A DNA stretch of 59,862 bases, taken from positions 1 to 59,862 of the forward strand of contig JAEZVV010000001.1 of NCBI GenBank assembly GCA_023443095.1. The letters run 5' to 3'. The translations under genes were made by a program, and so were the position numbers. The notes beneath the pieces are model-generated. The model was given only the letters and a program-made list of their open reading frames with translations, did no database searches and was not told the origin of the DNA. Positions 1 to 8,476 of the stretch are shown here, piece after piece. The stretch is from Pseudomonadota bacterium. GTDB lineage: Bacteria; Pseudomonadota; Gammaproteobacteria; Burkholderiales; Burkholderiaceae_F. Each line of letters begins with the position of its first letter. The stretch's first letter is position 1.

Positions 1-1620
1 GGCATGCAGCTCGACCGCGGGACCGGCGCCGGCGGCGCGCGCCGCTTGCGCCGGGCTGTAGGCAACAGCGCCGGCGGTGATGTCCTCGACCGCCGGCATC
101 ACCTGGGCAAAAGCCTGGTTGACCCAGTCGACGATGCCCGCCTGCGAACGGAAGTTCGACGACAACACCAGCGGCTCGAGCCGGACCTGGCCCAGGCCTT
201 CGGCGCGGGCACGCAGGAAGAGACCGACATCGGCCTCGCGGAAACGGTAGATCGACTGCATCGGGTCGCCCACCAGGAACAGGCTGCGGCCGTCGCCCGT
301 GCTCCAGCCCTGGGTCAGCAGCTCGAGCAGGCGGTATTGCGTGAGCGAGGTGTCCTGGAACTCGTCGACCAGCAGGTGGCGGATGCGGGCGTCGAGCGCA
401 ATCGCCAGATCGCTCGCGCCTTCGTCCGCCTCCAGGGCGTCGAGCGCAGCGCGAGCGACCTGGGCGTAATCGACCTCGCCGCGCGCTGCGAACACCAGGG
501 TCAGCTGCGCCACCGCGAGTTTGAGAACCGAAACGATAGCGGCAAGGACCCGCCATTGCTCGTCGGCGTAACTTGGCGCCGGCAGCTCGCGCAGACCGGC
601 GAGCGCCTGGCGCAGGGGTTCGTAGGCCGGGTCCGCGGCCAGCTGTTCAAGCAGCGCCTTGGCCGCGGCCTTGGCCTGAGTGAGTTCGGCCTTGAGCCCG
701 CCGTCCTTGATTCCGGTCGGCGCCGGGAAACCCTGATTCTTGTTGACCTGCTTGCGCCAAGCGCCCTCCTTGGTCAGCCACAGCTCGGCCAGCGCGGCCC
801 AGGCCTCTTCCTCGTCGACGCCCGGCGGGCCGTCGAGCCCGAGCCGGGCCGTGGGCTCTTCGCCCGCGGCCGCCAGCTGTTCGGCCGACCAGGCAGCGAG
901 CTGCCAGAAAGCGGGCGGCACCCCAGGCGCCATCGCCTCGAGGCGGACGTGGGCTTCGCGCCGCACCGCGGCGAGTACGTCCTCCAGGGCTTGGCGTTCG
1001 TGCGCTCCACCGACCAGCCGCAGCCACTGGTCCCGGCTCGCGAGCATGGTGGCGATCAGGCCGCAGGCGACCTGGCTGTTGTTGTCGAGGTGGACCAGCA
1101 GCTCGGCCACTGCCGCCGCCTGTTCGGGCAGGCCATCGTCGAGCAGGGCCAGGGTGGCGCGGGCCGCTTCGAGGTAAAGCTCGCTGGCGTCGTCGCGCAT
1201 CGCCGGCACCCGCCCCAGGCCGGAGGCCAGCGGCATCTGCCGCGCCAGCCAGGCGCACAGCGAATCGATCGTCATGATGCGCAGGCGGCCGGCGTTGTCG
1301 AGCAGCGACCAGCCGAACAAGCGGTCGCGCTCGAGCGCGGCGGCGGCCAGCCGGCGGGTGAGGCCCTCGTTGGCATCCCGCGGTTCGTTCTGGTCCAGCC
1401 CCGAACGCAAGGCGGCCAGCAGGCGCACCCGCATCTCCGCCGCCGCCTTGCGGGTGAAGGTGATGGCGATGATCTCCTCGGGCGCGTCGACCTGCGCCAG
1501 CAGCACCAGCAGGCGCTGGATCAGCAGCGTGGTCTTGCCCGAACCGGCGGGGGCCTGGACGATGAAGGAGCGCTCGCCGTCGATGGCGGCGGCGCGGCTG
1601 GCTGCGTCATTCGGCGCCAT
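1..1620 (-). CDS. UvrD/AddA-like ATP-dependent helicase, 3' end outside window
   Basis: The first 540 codons of a superfamily 1A helicase are present; the C-terminal part lies beyond base 1. Residues 23-31 carry a Walker A loop (APAGSGKT). Further on are a DEFQDT Walker B box and a VGDPMQSIYRFR motif III, both typical of the UvrD/RecB/AddA group, so the ATPase looks active. The ATG at 1620 lies 14 bases inside the end of the upstream PD-(D/E)XK nuclease gene, which implies translational coupling. Such a helicase-nuclease pair is known to process double-strand ends for recombination (AddAB type). Whether this subunit has its own C-terminal nuclease domain, as true AddA does, cannot be seen here. 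Confident as a UvrD-family helicase; the AddA assignment is inferred from the pairing. Confidence 0.9.
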   Translation of the reverse strand, partial: MAPNDAASRAAAIDGERSFIVQAPAGSGKTTLLIQRLLVLLAQVDAPEEIIAITFTRKAAAEMRVRLLAALRSGLDQNEPRDANEGLTRRLAAAALERDRLFGWSLLDNAGRLRIMTIDSLCAWLARQMPLASGLGRVPAMRDDASELYLEAARATLALLDDGLPEQAAAVAELLVHLDNNSQVACGLIATMLASRDQWLRLVGGAHERQALEDVLAAVRREAHVRLEAMAPGVPPAFWQLAAWSAEQLAAAGEEPTARLGLDGPPGVDEEEAWAALAELWLTKEGAWRKQVNKNQGFPAPTGIKDGGLKAELTQAKAAAKALLEQLAADPAYEPLRQALAGLRELPAPSYADEQWRVLAAIVSVLKLAVAQLTLVFAARGEVDYAQVARAALDALEADEGASDLAIALDARIRHLLVDEFQDTSLTQYRLLELLTQGWSTGDGRSLFLVGDPMQSIYRFREADVGLFLRARAEGLGQVRLEPLVLSSNFRSQAGIVDWVNQAFAQVMPAVEDITAGAVAYSPAQAARAAGAGPAVELHA

Positions 1621-4303
1621 GCTCTGTCTCCTCAAGCGAACCGGCGTCGAAAGCGATTTTTTCGTGGATCCGGCAGAAAGGCTGTTGTTGACACCAGGTG
1701 CAGGTCTCGGGCGGGCGTTTGGGGTCGACTGCGGCGGCGCCCGCCGCAAAATCGGTCGCCAGCGCCAGCAGGGTCTCGCGCCAGCGCTGCTTGAGTTCCT
1801 GCCAGCTGCCGTGTTCGGCCGCTGCCGGCGACTCGTCCCAGGCGCCGATCTTCGGCAGCAGTTCGGCGATTTCTGCCACGCCCTTGAAACCGTTGTCGCC
1901 CGGGCGGATCTGGGCAAAAGCGAGGGCCACCACGGGGGCGTCGAGCAGCAGCGAATACAGGGGCAGCTGCGGCTCGTCGGGGCGGTCGCCGAACCAGGCC
2001 GCCGGCGACGGCCGACCGGTCTTGTAGTCGAGGATCACCAGGCGGCCGTCGGGCAGCCGGTCAACGCGGTCGGGCCTGAGCTTCAGCTGCAGACCGGCGA
2101 ACTCGGTCGAGATCGATTCCTCGATGAGCTGGATCGCAAACCGCGGCCGGCTGCGTTCGAGTTCGAGCCAAGCCGCCATCACCCGCGCCAGACGTTCGGA
2201 CTCGAGCCGGACGAAACCGTCGGACAACTCGCGCCGCCCGCGCAGCCAGTTCAGGGCCGCGTCGGCCGCGTGCGCCACCAGGGCCGCGATTTCCTCGCCC
2301 GTGCTCGCCGCCAGGCGGTCGGAGTCCCCGAGTTCGGCCCAGACCTGGGCCAGCGCGCGGTGCAGCAGGCCGCCGCGCTCGCTGGCGGCAAGACCCGGCT
2401 CGGGCTCGGCCAGCGGCCGCGCGCGCAGGCGGTGCGCCGCAAAGGCACGGAACGGACACGCCGCCTGGTCGCGGAAGGGGGTAGCGCCGCCGTCGAGGCG
2501 GTTGTCGGCAAGCGGCGGGCCCTGAGTGTCGACCAGGCGTTCGAGCGCAGGCGCCTGCGCCGCCAGCGCGACCTGTGCCAGGGGCGCGGCGGGAAGCTGC
2601 AGCGCCTCGAGCTCGAGCGCGGGCAGGTCGGCCACCAGGGCAGTCGGCGCCAGCTCCTCGTCGCCGGCATGGCGCGGCCACGAAAAAACCACCTCGGGCG
2701 CAGCACGGCGCAGCGTCGCCAGCAGCCGGCGGCTGGTAGCCAGCGCTGATTCCGGCGTCGCCCCCGGCACGCCCGCGGCCCGCTGCGCCAGGATCGGCAG
2801 CAGCGGGTTGGGCCGCGCTGGCGCCGGCCACTGGGCTTCGGTCAGGCCGCAGACCCAGAGGTGGTCGAAGTCGAGCGGCGCAGCTTCGAGCAGGCCCAGC
2901 ACCTGCACCGGCGCATCGCTGCCCTCGGGTTGGAACAGGGTCTGGTTCAGCCAGCGCCGCCATTGCGAACGCAGTGCCGCCAGCGATAGCCGGGGCGAGA
3001 TGCCGTCGATCCGTGCCAGCGCGGCGAGCAGCTCGCGCAGCCTCTGCCAGGCCTGCCACTGGGCCGAATCGAGCGGCGCTTCGCCCGGCAGGTCGGCGCG
3101 CCCGAACAGATCGAAGATCGGCTCGACCCAGGCCGAAGGCGGCAGGCGCTGTCCGAGCCAGCGGGCCTGCCACTCGGCCATTGCCGCCAGGCGGCGCGCG
3201 AGCTGCGGCGTTGCCGCCTCCGGACGGGTGGCGGCGCGGCGCAGACGCCCCAGGTGGAGCGCGGGCTCGCCGCGCTCGCGCAACCAGACATCAAGCATGG
3301 CGCGGGCGGCGAGTTCGCTGTCGGCCCCGCCCAGGTAGGGCGAACGCAGCCAGGCACAGGCGCGGCTCAGCGCCACTTCACCGGCAACCAGTTCGAGAGT
3401 GGCGAGCGCAGTGTCGGCTAGGCCGGTATCGGCGAGCGGAACCCCCAGCGAGATATTGAACGGTGCCGCGCCCGCCGCCGCCGCGAGCGAACGCGAGAAC
3501 TGTGCCGCCACCGCGGCGCGGCGCTCGGCAAGATCAGGCACGACGACTGCGATCCGCGCGCCCGGGTGACGGTTCAGACGGTCTCGCGCCCAGTCGGCCG
3601 CGGCAGCGAGTTCGGCGCGGGCGTCGCGGCAGGCGACGAGCACCGGTGCCGCCTGGTGTTGGCGCGGTGCCAGCAACAGGACTTCGGTGCCGGCCTCGCG
3701 CAAGGACTGCAGCAAGCGCAGCTGCGCCGGCGTGAAGAGGTCGAAGCCGGCGACGATCAGAGTGCTCGGCACGGCCAGTGCGCCAGCCAACACCTGCTCG
3801 CACAGACTCTGCGGCAGGCGGGCCAGTTCGATCTCGCCGCGGCGCGCCAACAAGGCCTCGAACTCGCTGGCCCAGACTCCCATCGCCCCCTGGTCCTCGG
3901 TGTCGTGGAACTGCGCCAGGCGCGGCGCCAGGTCCCAGGCCTGGGCAATGCCCCAGGCCTGCTGGGCGGTTTCGGCCAGGGCCGCCGGAGCGAGCAGAGG
4001 CCGGCTCTGCGCCCAGTCGCCCACCACCTTTTCCCACGCCACCCGCTCGGCCAGCGGATCGAGCACTGAGGTGGTCTGGTCGAGCTCGGCCCAGCACCGC
4101 GCCAGCCACGCCTGCCATGGCAGACAGTCGGCCGCCGGCCAGACGTCAAGCCCGGCCGCGCGTTGCGCCACGTCAAATTGATCGAGCAGGGAACGCGCCA
4201 GACGCCGGCTGGCGGCTACTACGGTGGCGCCGGCGGCCAGGCGCGCCGGAAGTTCGTCGGGAGCAAGGCTGGGCGCAGCTAGCGCCGGGATCGGTGTCGG
4301 CAT
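1607..4303 (-). CDS. AddB-like PD-(D/E)XK nuclease, probable DNA repair protein
   Basis: An 898-residue protein. The C-terminal third has a Cas4/AddB-type nuclease core: LRPDRVD, then ILDYKTG (the D-x-K of the PD-(D/E)XK fold) and a QLPLYSLLL helix. One cysteine lies before the core (RDQAACPFRAF) and three follow near the C-terminus (CTWCQQQPFC, about residues 868-877). This spacing matches the iron-sulfur staple of AddB nucleases. The N-terminal two thirds resemble an inactivated helicase, as in AddB. The start at 4303 gives MPTPIPALAAPS; a longer frame exists upstream but has basic, low-complexity sequence unlike a real N-terminus. It overlaps the helicase gene by 14 bases and probably forms a two-subunit recombination helicase-nuclease with it. 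It resembles the betaproteobacterial family often named probable DNA repair protein. Confidence 0.88.
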   Translation of the reverse strand: MPTPIPALAAPSLAPDELPARLAAGATVVAASRRLARSLLDQFDVAQRAAGLDVWPAADCLPWQAWLARCWAELDQTTSVLDPLAERVAWEKVVGDWAQSRPLLAPAALAETAQQAWGIAQAWDLAPRLAQFHDTEDQGAMGVWASEFEALLARRGEIELARLPQSLCEQVLAGALAVPSTLIVAGFDLFTPAQLRLLQSLREAGTEVLLLAPRQHQAAPVLVACRDARAELAAAADWARDRLNRHPGARIAVVVPDLAERRAAVAAQFSRSLAAAAGAAPFNISLGVPLADTGLADTALATLELVAGEVALSRACAWLRSPYLGGADSELAARAMLDVWLRERGEPALHLGRLRRAATRPEAATPQLARRLAAMAEWQARWLGQRLPPSAWVEPIFDLFGRADLPGEAPLDSAQWQAWQRLRELLAALARIDGISPRLSLAALRSQWRRWLNQTLFQPEGSDAPVQVLGLLEAAPLDFDHLWVCGLTEAQWPAPARPNPLLPILAQRAAGVPGATPESALATSRRLLATLRRAAPEVVFSWPRHAGDEELAPTALVADLPALELEALQLPAAPLAQVALAAQAPALERLVDTQGPPLADNRLDGGATPFRDQAACPFRAFAAHRLRARPLAEPEPGLAASERGGLLHRALAQVWAELGDSDRLAASTGEEIAALVAHAADAALNWLRGRRELSDGFVRLESERLARVMAAWLELERSRPRFAIQLIEESISTEFAGLQLKLRPDRVDRLPDGRLVILDYKTGRPSPAAWFGDRPDEPQLPLYSLLLDAPVVALAFAQIRPGDNGFKGVAEIAELLPKIGAWDESPAAAEHGSWQELKQRWRETLLALATDFAAGAAAVDPKRPPETCTWCQQQPFCRIHEKIAFDAGSLEETEHGAE

Positions 4304-4481
4304 GGGACGGATTCTAGGAGGGCCGGGGCGTCGTGGATGAGCCCACTTCCCCTGCCGGCGCAAAGTGCTACCATGCGCCTCAACCGCCTTGGCCCCCGTT
4401 CGGTGTGGCCGGCAACGTCTACCTCCCCGATTCAATTCCCCCGACAGTCTGGCGCCTCAAACCCGCGCCCAAAGGATTCAG

Positions 4482-4808
4482 ATGAGCACCGATATCAAGT
4501 ACGTGAGCGATGCCACGTTCGAGAATGACGTCCTCAAGGCCGATGGTCCCGTTCTCGTGGACTATTGGGCCGAATGGTGCGGCCCCTGCCGCATGATCGC
4601 CCCGATCCTGGAAGAAGTTGCCAAGGAGTACGGCGGCAAGGTCACGGTCGCCAAGGTCAACGTCGACGAGAACCAGGCCACGCCGGCCAAATACGGCATC
4701 CGCGGCATCCCGACCCTGATGCTGTTCAAGGACGGCGCCGTGGTCGGCACCAAGGTCGGTGCCCTGTCCAAGTCGCAACTCACCGCCTTCATCGACGGCA
4801 GCCTCTGA
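4482..4808 (+). CDS. trxA: Thioredoxin 1
   Basis: A 108-residue cytosolic thioredoxin, the usual length of TrxA. The redox motif WCGPC has its cysteines at residues 33 and 36, and the cis-proline loop (GIRGIPT) is present. It reduces protein disulfides and serves as electron donor to enzymes such as ribonucleotide reductase. The start MSTDIKYVSD is preceded by AAAGGATTCAG, a plausible ribosome-binding site; an upstream in-frame extension from 4365 lacks thioredoxin homology. It is followed 86 bases later by rho, the standard trxA-rho arrangement of proteobacteria, and is divergent from the nuclease gene. Confidence 0.97.
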   Translation: MSTDIKYVSDATFENDVLKADGPVLVDYWAEWCGPCRMIAPILEEVAKEYGGKVTVAKVNVDENQATPAKYGIRGIPTLMLFKDGAVVGTKVGALSKSQLTAFIDGSL

Positions 4809-4894
4809 TTTTTGTTCGGGCGGGCCACGCGCCCGCCCGGCCTTCCTCGCGGGCACCTCGAACGCCAACGGCGCCCCACTACTCTCCCACCGCC

Positions 4895-6157
4895 ATGCAC
4901 CTCTCCGACCTCAAAGCCCAGCACGTCTCGCAACTGCTTGAGATGGCCCAGGGCCTCGAAATCGACAACGCCAACCGGATGCGCAAACAGGAACTGATGT
5001 TTGCGATCCTGAAGAAAAAGGCGAAGACCGGCGAACAGATCTTCGGCGACGGCACTCTCGAAGTGCTGCCCGACGGTTTCGGCTTCCTGCGTTCGCCCGA
5101 CACCTCGTACCTGGCGAGCACGGACGACATCTATATCTCGCCCTCGCAGATCCGCCGCTTCAACCTGCACACCGGCGACTCGATCGAAGGCGAAGTCCGC
5201 ACCCCCAAGGATGGTGAGCGTTATTTCGCCCTGGTGAAGGTGGACAAGGTCAACGGCGTGGCGCCCGAGACCCTCAAGCACCGCATCCTGTTCGAGAACC
5301 TGACCCCGCTCTTCCCGGACGAGCCGCTCAAGCTCGAGCGCGACATGAAGGGCGAGGAGAACCTCACCGGCCGCCTGATCGACATCATTGCCCCGATCGG
5401 CAAGGGCCAGCGCGGCCTGCTGGTGGCGAGCCCCAAGAGCGGCAAGACGGTGCTGATGCAGCACATCGCGCACGCGATTTCGGCCAACCACCCGGACATC
5501 GTGCTGATCGTTCTGCTGATCGACGAACGTCCCGAGGAAGTGACCGAGATGCAGCGTTCGGTGCGCGGCGAAGTGGTGGCCTCGACCTTCGACGAACCCG
5601 CCGCCCGCCACGTGCAAGTGGCCGAGATGGTGATCGAAAAAGCCAAGCGACTGGCCGAATCGAAGAAGGACGTGGTGATCCTGCTCGACTCGATCACCCG
5701 CCTGGCGCGCGCCTACAACACCGTGGTCCCGACCTCGGGCAAGGTGCTCACCGGCGGTGTCGACGCCAACGCCCTGCAGCGCCCCAAGCGCTTCTTCGGC
5801 GCGGCACGCAACATCGAGGAAGGCGGCTCGCTCACCATCATCGCCACCGCGCTGATCGACACCGGCAGCCGCATGGACGACGTGATCTACGAGGAGTTCA
5901 AGGGCACCGGCAACATGGAAATCCACATGGAGCGCCGCCTGGCGGAAAAGCGCGTCTACCCTGCGCTCAACGTCAACCGCTCGGGCACCCGCCGCGAAGA
6001 GCTGCTGCTGAAACCCGATGTGCTGCAGAAGGTGTGGATCCTGCGCAAGTTGCTCTACGGCATGGACGAAATCCAGGCGATGGAGTTCCTGCTCGACAAG
6101 ATGAAGGCGACCAAGAGCAACGCCGAGTTCTTCGACATGATGCGGCGCGGCGGATAA
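4895..6157 (+). CDS. rho: Transcription termination factor Rho
   Basis: A 420-residue RNA-dependent ATPase that ends transcription at unstructured C-rich sites; length is as in E. coli (419). The RNA-binding domain has the RNP1-like DGFGFLR at residues 60-66, followed by DDIYISPSQIRRFNL. The P-loop is ASPKSGKT with the key lysine at 184. The common sequence there is PPKAGKT, so two residues differ at this otherwise very conserved place. The conserved LLIDERPEEVTEM and DSITRLARAYN segments follow. The start MHLSDLKAQH matches the family N-terminus; the longer open frame from 4565 runs through trxA in another frame and is not real. Confidence 0.97.
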   Translation: MHLSDLKAQHVSQLLEMAQGLEIDNANRMRKQELMFAILKKKAKTGEQIFGDGTLEVLPDGFGFLRSPDTSYLASTDDIYISPSQIRRFNLHTGDSIEGEVRTPKDGERYFALVKVDKVNGVAPETLKHRILFENLTPLFPDEPLKLERDMKGEENLTGRLIDIIAPIGKGQRGLLVASPKSGKTVLMQHIAHAISANHPDIVLIVLLIDERPEEVTEMQRSVRGEVVASTFDEPAARHVQVAEMVIEKAKRLAESKKDVVILLDSITRLARAYNTVVPTSGKVLTGGVDANALQRPKRFFGAARNIEEGGSLTIIATALIDTGSRMDDVIYEEFKGTGNMEIHMERRLAEKRVYPALNVNRSGTRREELLLKPDVLQKVWILRKLLYGMDEIQAMEFLLDKMKATKSNAEFFDMMRRGG

Positions 6158-6184
6158 ACACGACTCGCTCGAAGTTCGGGTCCA

Positions 6185-6203
6185 GGGCCGGCGGCGCCGG
6201 CCC
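6185..6203 (+). terminator. GC-rich hairpin after rho
   Basis: GGGCCGGC, a 3-base loop, then GCCGGCCC form a perfect 8-bp stem 27 bases after the rho stop. It is followed by C residues rather than a T run, so it is at best a weak or factor-assisted terminator, or a 3' stabilising hairpin. A promoter for rpmE2 begins just downstream. Confidence 0.4.
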
Positions 6204-6220
6204 CCCCAATTAACCCGGGT

Positions 6221-6249
6221 TTGCCGGGCCGACCCGGATCAACGATAAT
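6221..6249 (+). promoter_or_regulatory. Sigma-70 type promoter for rpmE2
   Basis: TTGCCG (6221-6226) and GATAAT (6244-6249) are separated by exactly 17 bases, close to the consensus -35 and -10 elements. Transcription would start near 6256, leaving a leader of about 105 bases before rpmE2. So rpmE2 can be expressed separately from rho. Confidence 0.7.
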
Positions 6250-6361
6250 CGCCCGCTTCCCAGCCCAGGCACGTGGTTAGGCATGCCTGCCGTAAGACCT
6301 GCTCCAGCCGCAGGCCGGCCCGCAAGGCCTTTCTGGCGACCGACATTCACTAGGAATTTCC

Positions 6362-6658
6362 ATGAAAACCGAAGGCCACCCCGCTTACCGCGACGTCTGC
6401 TTCCTCGACGTCACGATCAACCAGCAGTTCATCATCCGCTCGACCGCCCAGTCGCGCGAGACCATCGAAGTCGACGGCAAGACCATGCCGCTGATTAAGC
6501 TGGATACATCGTCGGAATCGCACCCGTTCTACACCGGCGCCCAGACTCGCATCACCGAAGCTGGCCGCGTCGAGAAGTTCCGCCAGAAGTTTGCTGCCAA
6601 GACGGAAGCGGTCAACGCCGCCGCCGCCGAAGCCGCTGCTCGCTCGAAGAAGAAGTAA
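6362..6658 (+). CDS. rpmE2: 50S ribosomal protein L31, type B
   Basis: A 98-residue L31. It lacks the zinc-binding CxxC pairs of the classical type and has a single cysteine, at residue 13. This fits the zinc-independent type B form, as does the start MKTEGHPAYRDVCFLD and the central SHPFYTGAQ. L31 sits on the outside of the large subunit and contacts the small subunit. The C-terminal tail is rich in Ala, Lys and Arg. The start has AGGAA a few bases upstream. It follows rho, as in many betaproteobacteria, under its own promoter, and a clear terminator lies 20 bases after the stop. Confidence 0.95.
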   Translation: MKTEGHPAYRDVCFLDVTINQQFIIRSTAQSRETIEVDGKTMPLIKLDTSSESHPFYTGAQTRITEAGRVEKFRQKFAAKTEAVNAAAAEAAARSKKK

Positions 6659-6678
6659 GCTTTCGGAACTGGACTTCC

Positions 6679-6705
6679 AAAGGGGCAGCCGCGGCTGCCC
6701 CTTTT
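6679..6705 (+). terminator. Rho-independent terminator of rpmE2
   Basis: AAAGGGGCAGC pairs with GCTGCCCCTTT around a 4-base loop, ending in TTTT. It ends only 9 bases before the start codon of the next gene on the same strand, so that gene needs a promoter inside or before the hairpin, or depends on read-through. Confidence 0.85.
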
Positions 6706-6713
6706 AGTTCGCG

Positions 6714-8450
6714 ATGTTTGAAGAACGCCCCTCTCCCGCCAAAGTCACCGCCGCCGCTGCCGCCAAACTGCCGCGTTGGGCGCTGATCGGACTGCTCGTC
6801 GCCTTCATCGTGCCGGGCCTGTTCGGCCGCGACCCCTGGACCCTCAAGGACGCGGCCTCTTTCGGCGTGATGTGGACGATGGCGCACGGCAGCGCCCTCG
6901 ACTGGTGGCTGCCCAATGTCGCCGGTGCCGCCGCCACCGATGCCGGCCCGCTCACCGGCTGGGTCGGCGCGCTCTTCATTCGCCTATTCAGCCCCTGGCT
7001 GGCCGAACCCACCGCGGCGCGCCTGACGATCGTGCTCTGGTTCGTGCTGGCCACCGCCATGCTCTGGTACGCCACTTGGCGCCTGGCGCGGCGGCAGGAG
7101 GCGCAACCGGTCGCTTTTGCTTTCGGCGGTGAAGCCCAGCCGCGCGACTACGGCCGCGCGCTCGCCGACGTTGCCGTGCTGCTGCTGGTCGCCACCTTCG
7201 GTCTGGCAGTCCGCCTGCACGAGGCCGTGCCCGACACTGCCATGTTCGCGTTCGCGGCGACCGCCTTTTTCGGCATCACCTGGGGGCTCGATCGCCCCGT
7301 CGCCGGAGCCCTGCTGACCGGTGCGGCGGCCGGCGCGGCCGCGCTCGCCTCGAGCGTGCAGGCAGCGGCCTGGATCCTGATCGCCGCGCTGCTGGTGGCG
7401 GCGATCACCCCCGGGCCGCGTCCGCTACGCGCCGTCCTGAGCGTGCTGGCCGCCGGCGCCGTGTTTGCGCTGTGGCCGATCGGCGCCTGGCTGGGGGCCG
7501 GCCCCGACGCTGGCCCCTGGTTCGCCCGCTGGTGGATAGACAGCCGGGCGGACTTCGGCCTGCTCGACGGCGACGGTTATCTCTGGCTCGCCCGCAATTT
7601 CGCCTGGTACACCTGGCCGCTATGGCCGGTCGCGATCTGGGCGATGTATTCATGGCGCCACGCGATACGCCAGGTCCACATGGCGATTCCGCTCGTTTGG
7701 CTGCTGGTGGTCCTGCTCGGCATTCCCCTGTCAGCCAGCATGGGGGATTCGCAGATGATGATGCTGGTGCCGCCGCTGGTGGTGCTGGGAGCTTTCGGCG
7801 TGACTTCGCTGCGGCGCGGCGCTGAAAACGTGATCGACTGGTTCTCGATCGCGCTTTTTACTCTGGTCGCCGCCGGACTGTGGCTGTATTTCTTCGCCTG
7901 GGAGAGCGGCTGGCCGCCGAAGATGGCGCGTTCGCTGCTGCGTTTTGCCCCGGGGGTGGCAGCCGAGATCAACCCGCTGTATTTCACGGTGACGGTCGCC
8001 GCCTCGCTCGGCTGGATCGCCTTGCTGGTGTGGCGCATGCGCACCGCTCCCCTGGTCCTCTGGCGCGGGCCGTGGCTGGCCGCCGCCGGCCTCACCATGA
8101 CCTGGATCCTCATCGTCGGCCTGTTCCGCGATGCGGTCGACGCCAACCGCGCTTACCGCCCGGTAGCGCTCGCGATCGCGGCCCAGGTCGCCAACGCTGG
8201 CGCAAGCCCTGACGACTGCGTGCGAACCTGGCATGTCCCCGCCGGGGTCCGCGCCCTCATCGTCCACCACGGCGGACTGCGCTTCGAGCCCGACGCCAAG
8301 CTCGGGCAATGCCGCTTCCTTCTGCACCGGGACGGGCAGCGCAGTCAGTTCGACAATGACCTGCCCCCCGGCAGCTGGGTGTTGATCAGCAGCACTCGCT
8401 CGCGCACCCGCCCCGACGAACAGTTTCGTCTGCTCGCCCCGCAACCCTGA
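6714..8450 (+). CDS. Polytopic membrane protein, GT-C (ArnT/PMT-like) glycosyltransferase candidate
   Basis: A 578-residue protein with about ten to twelve hydrophobic segments and a C-terminal soluble tail from about residue 490. The N-terminal region has the charged pair GRDPWTLKD after the first membrane segment, then DWWLPNVAG and GPLTGWVGALFIRLFSPWL. That layout (Arg-Asp near the first periplasmic loop, then a Pro-rich loop) is typical of ArnT/PMT-like GT-C enzymes, which use polyprenyl-phosphate sugars at the periplasmic face. The acceptor is unknown. There are no sugar-metabolism neighbours; a MATE exporter follows 26 bases later. Confident as a multi-spanning membrane protein; the glycosyltransferase role is inferred from topology and the N-terminal motif. 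Confidence 0.7.
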   Translation: MFEERPSPAKVTAAAAAKLPRWALIGLLVAFIVPGLFGRDPWTLKDAASFGVMWTMAHGSALDWWLPNVAGAAATDAGPLTGWVGALFIRLFSPWLAEPTAARLTIVLWFVLATAMLWYATWRLARRQEAQPVAFAFGGEAQPRDYGRALADVAVLLLVATFGLAVRLHEAVPDTAMFAFAATAFFGITWGLDRPVAGALLTGAAAGAAALASSVQAAAWILIAALLVAAITPGPRPLRAVLSVLAAGAVFALWPIGAWLGAGPDAGPWFARWWIDSRADFGLLDGDGYLWLARNFAWYTWPLWPVAIWAMYSWRHAIRQVHMAIPLVWLLVVLLGIPLSASMGDSQMMMLVPPLVVLGAFGVTSLRRGAENVIDWFSIALFTLVAAGLWLYFFAWESGWPPKMARSLLRFAPGVAAEINPLYFTVTVAASLGWIALLVWRMRTAPLVLWRGPWLAAAGLTMTWILIVGLFRDAVDANRAYRPVALAIAAQVANAGASPDDCVRTWHVPAGVRALIVHHGGLRFEPDAKLGQCRFLLHRDGQRSQFDNDLPPGSWVLISSTRSRTRPDEQFRLLAPQP

Positions 8451-8476
8451 ATGGCGCCTCCAGGCGCCGGTATCGC

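Noticed and set aside
4..1794. A 596-residue plus-strand open frame opposite the helicase gene
   Set aside because: The minus strand encodes clear UvrD motifs over the same bases. The plus-strand product is low-complexity and Arg/Gln-rich, typical of an antisense shadow.
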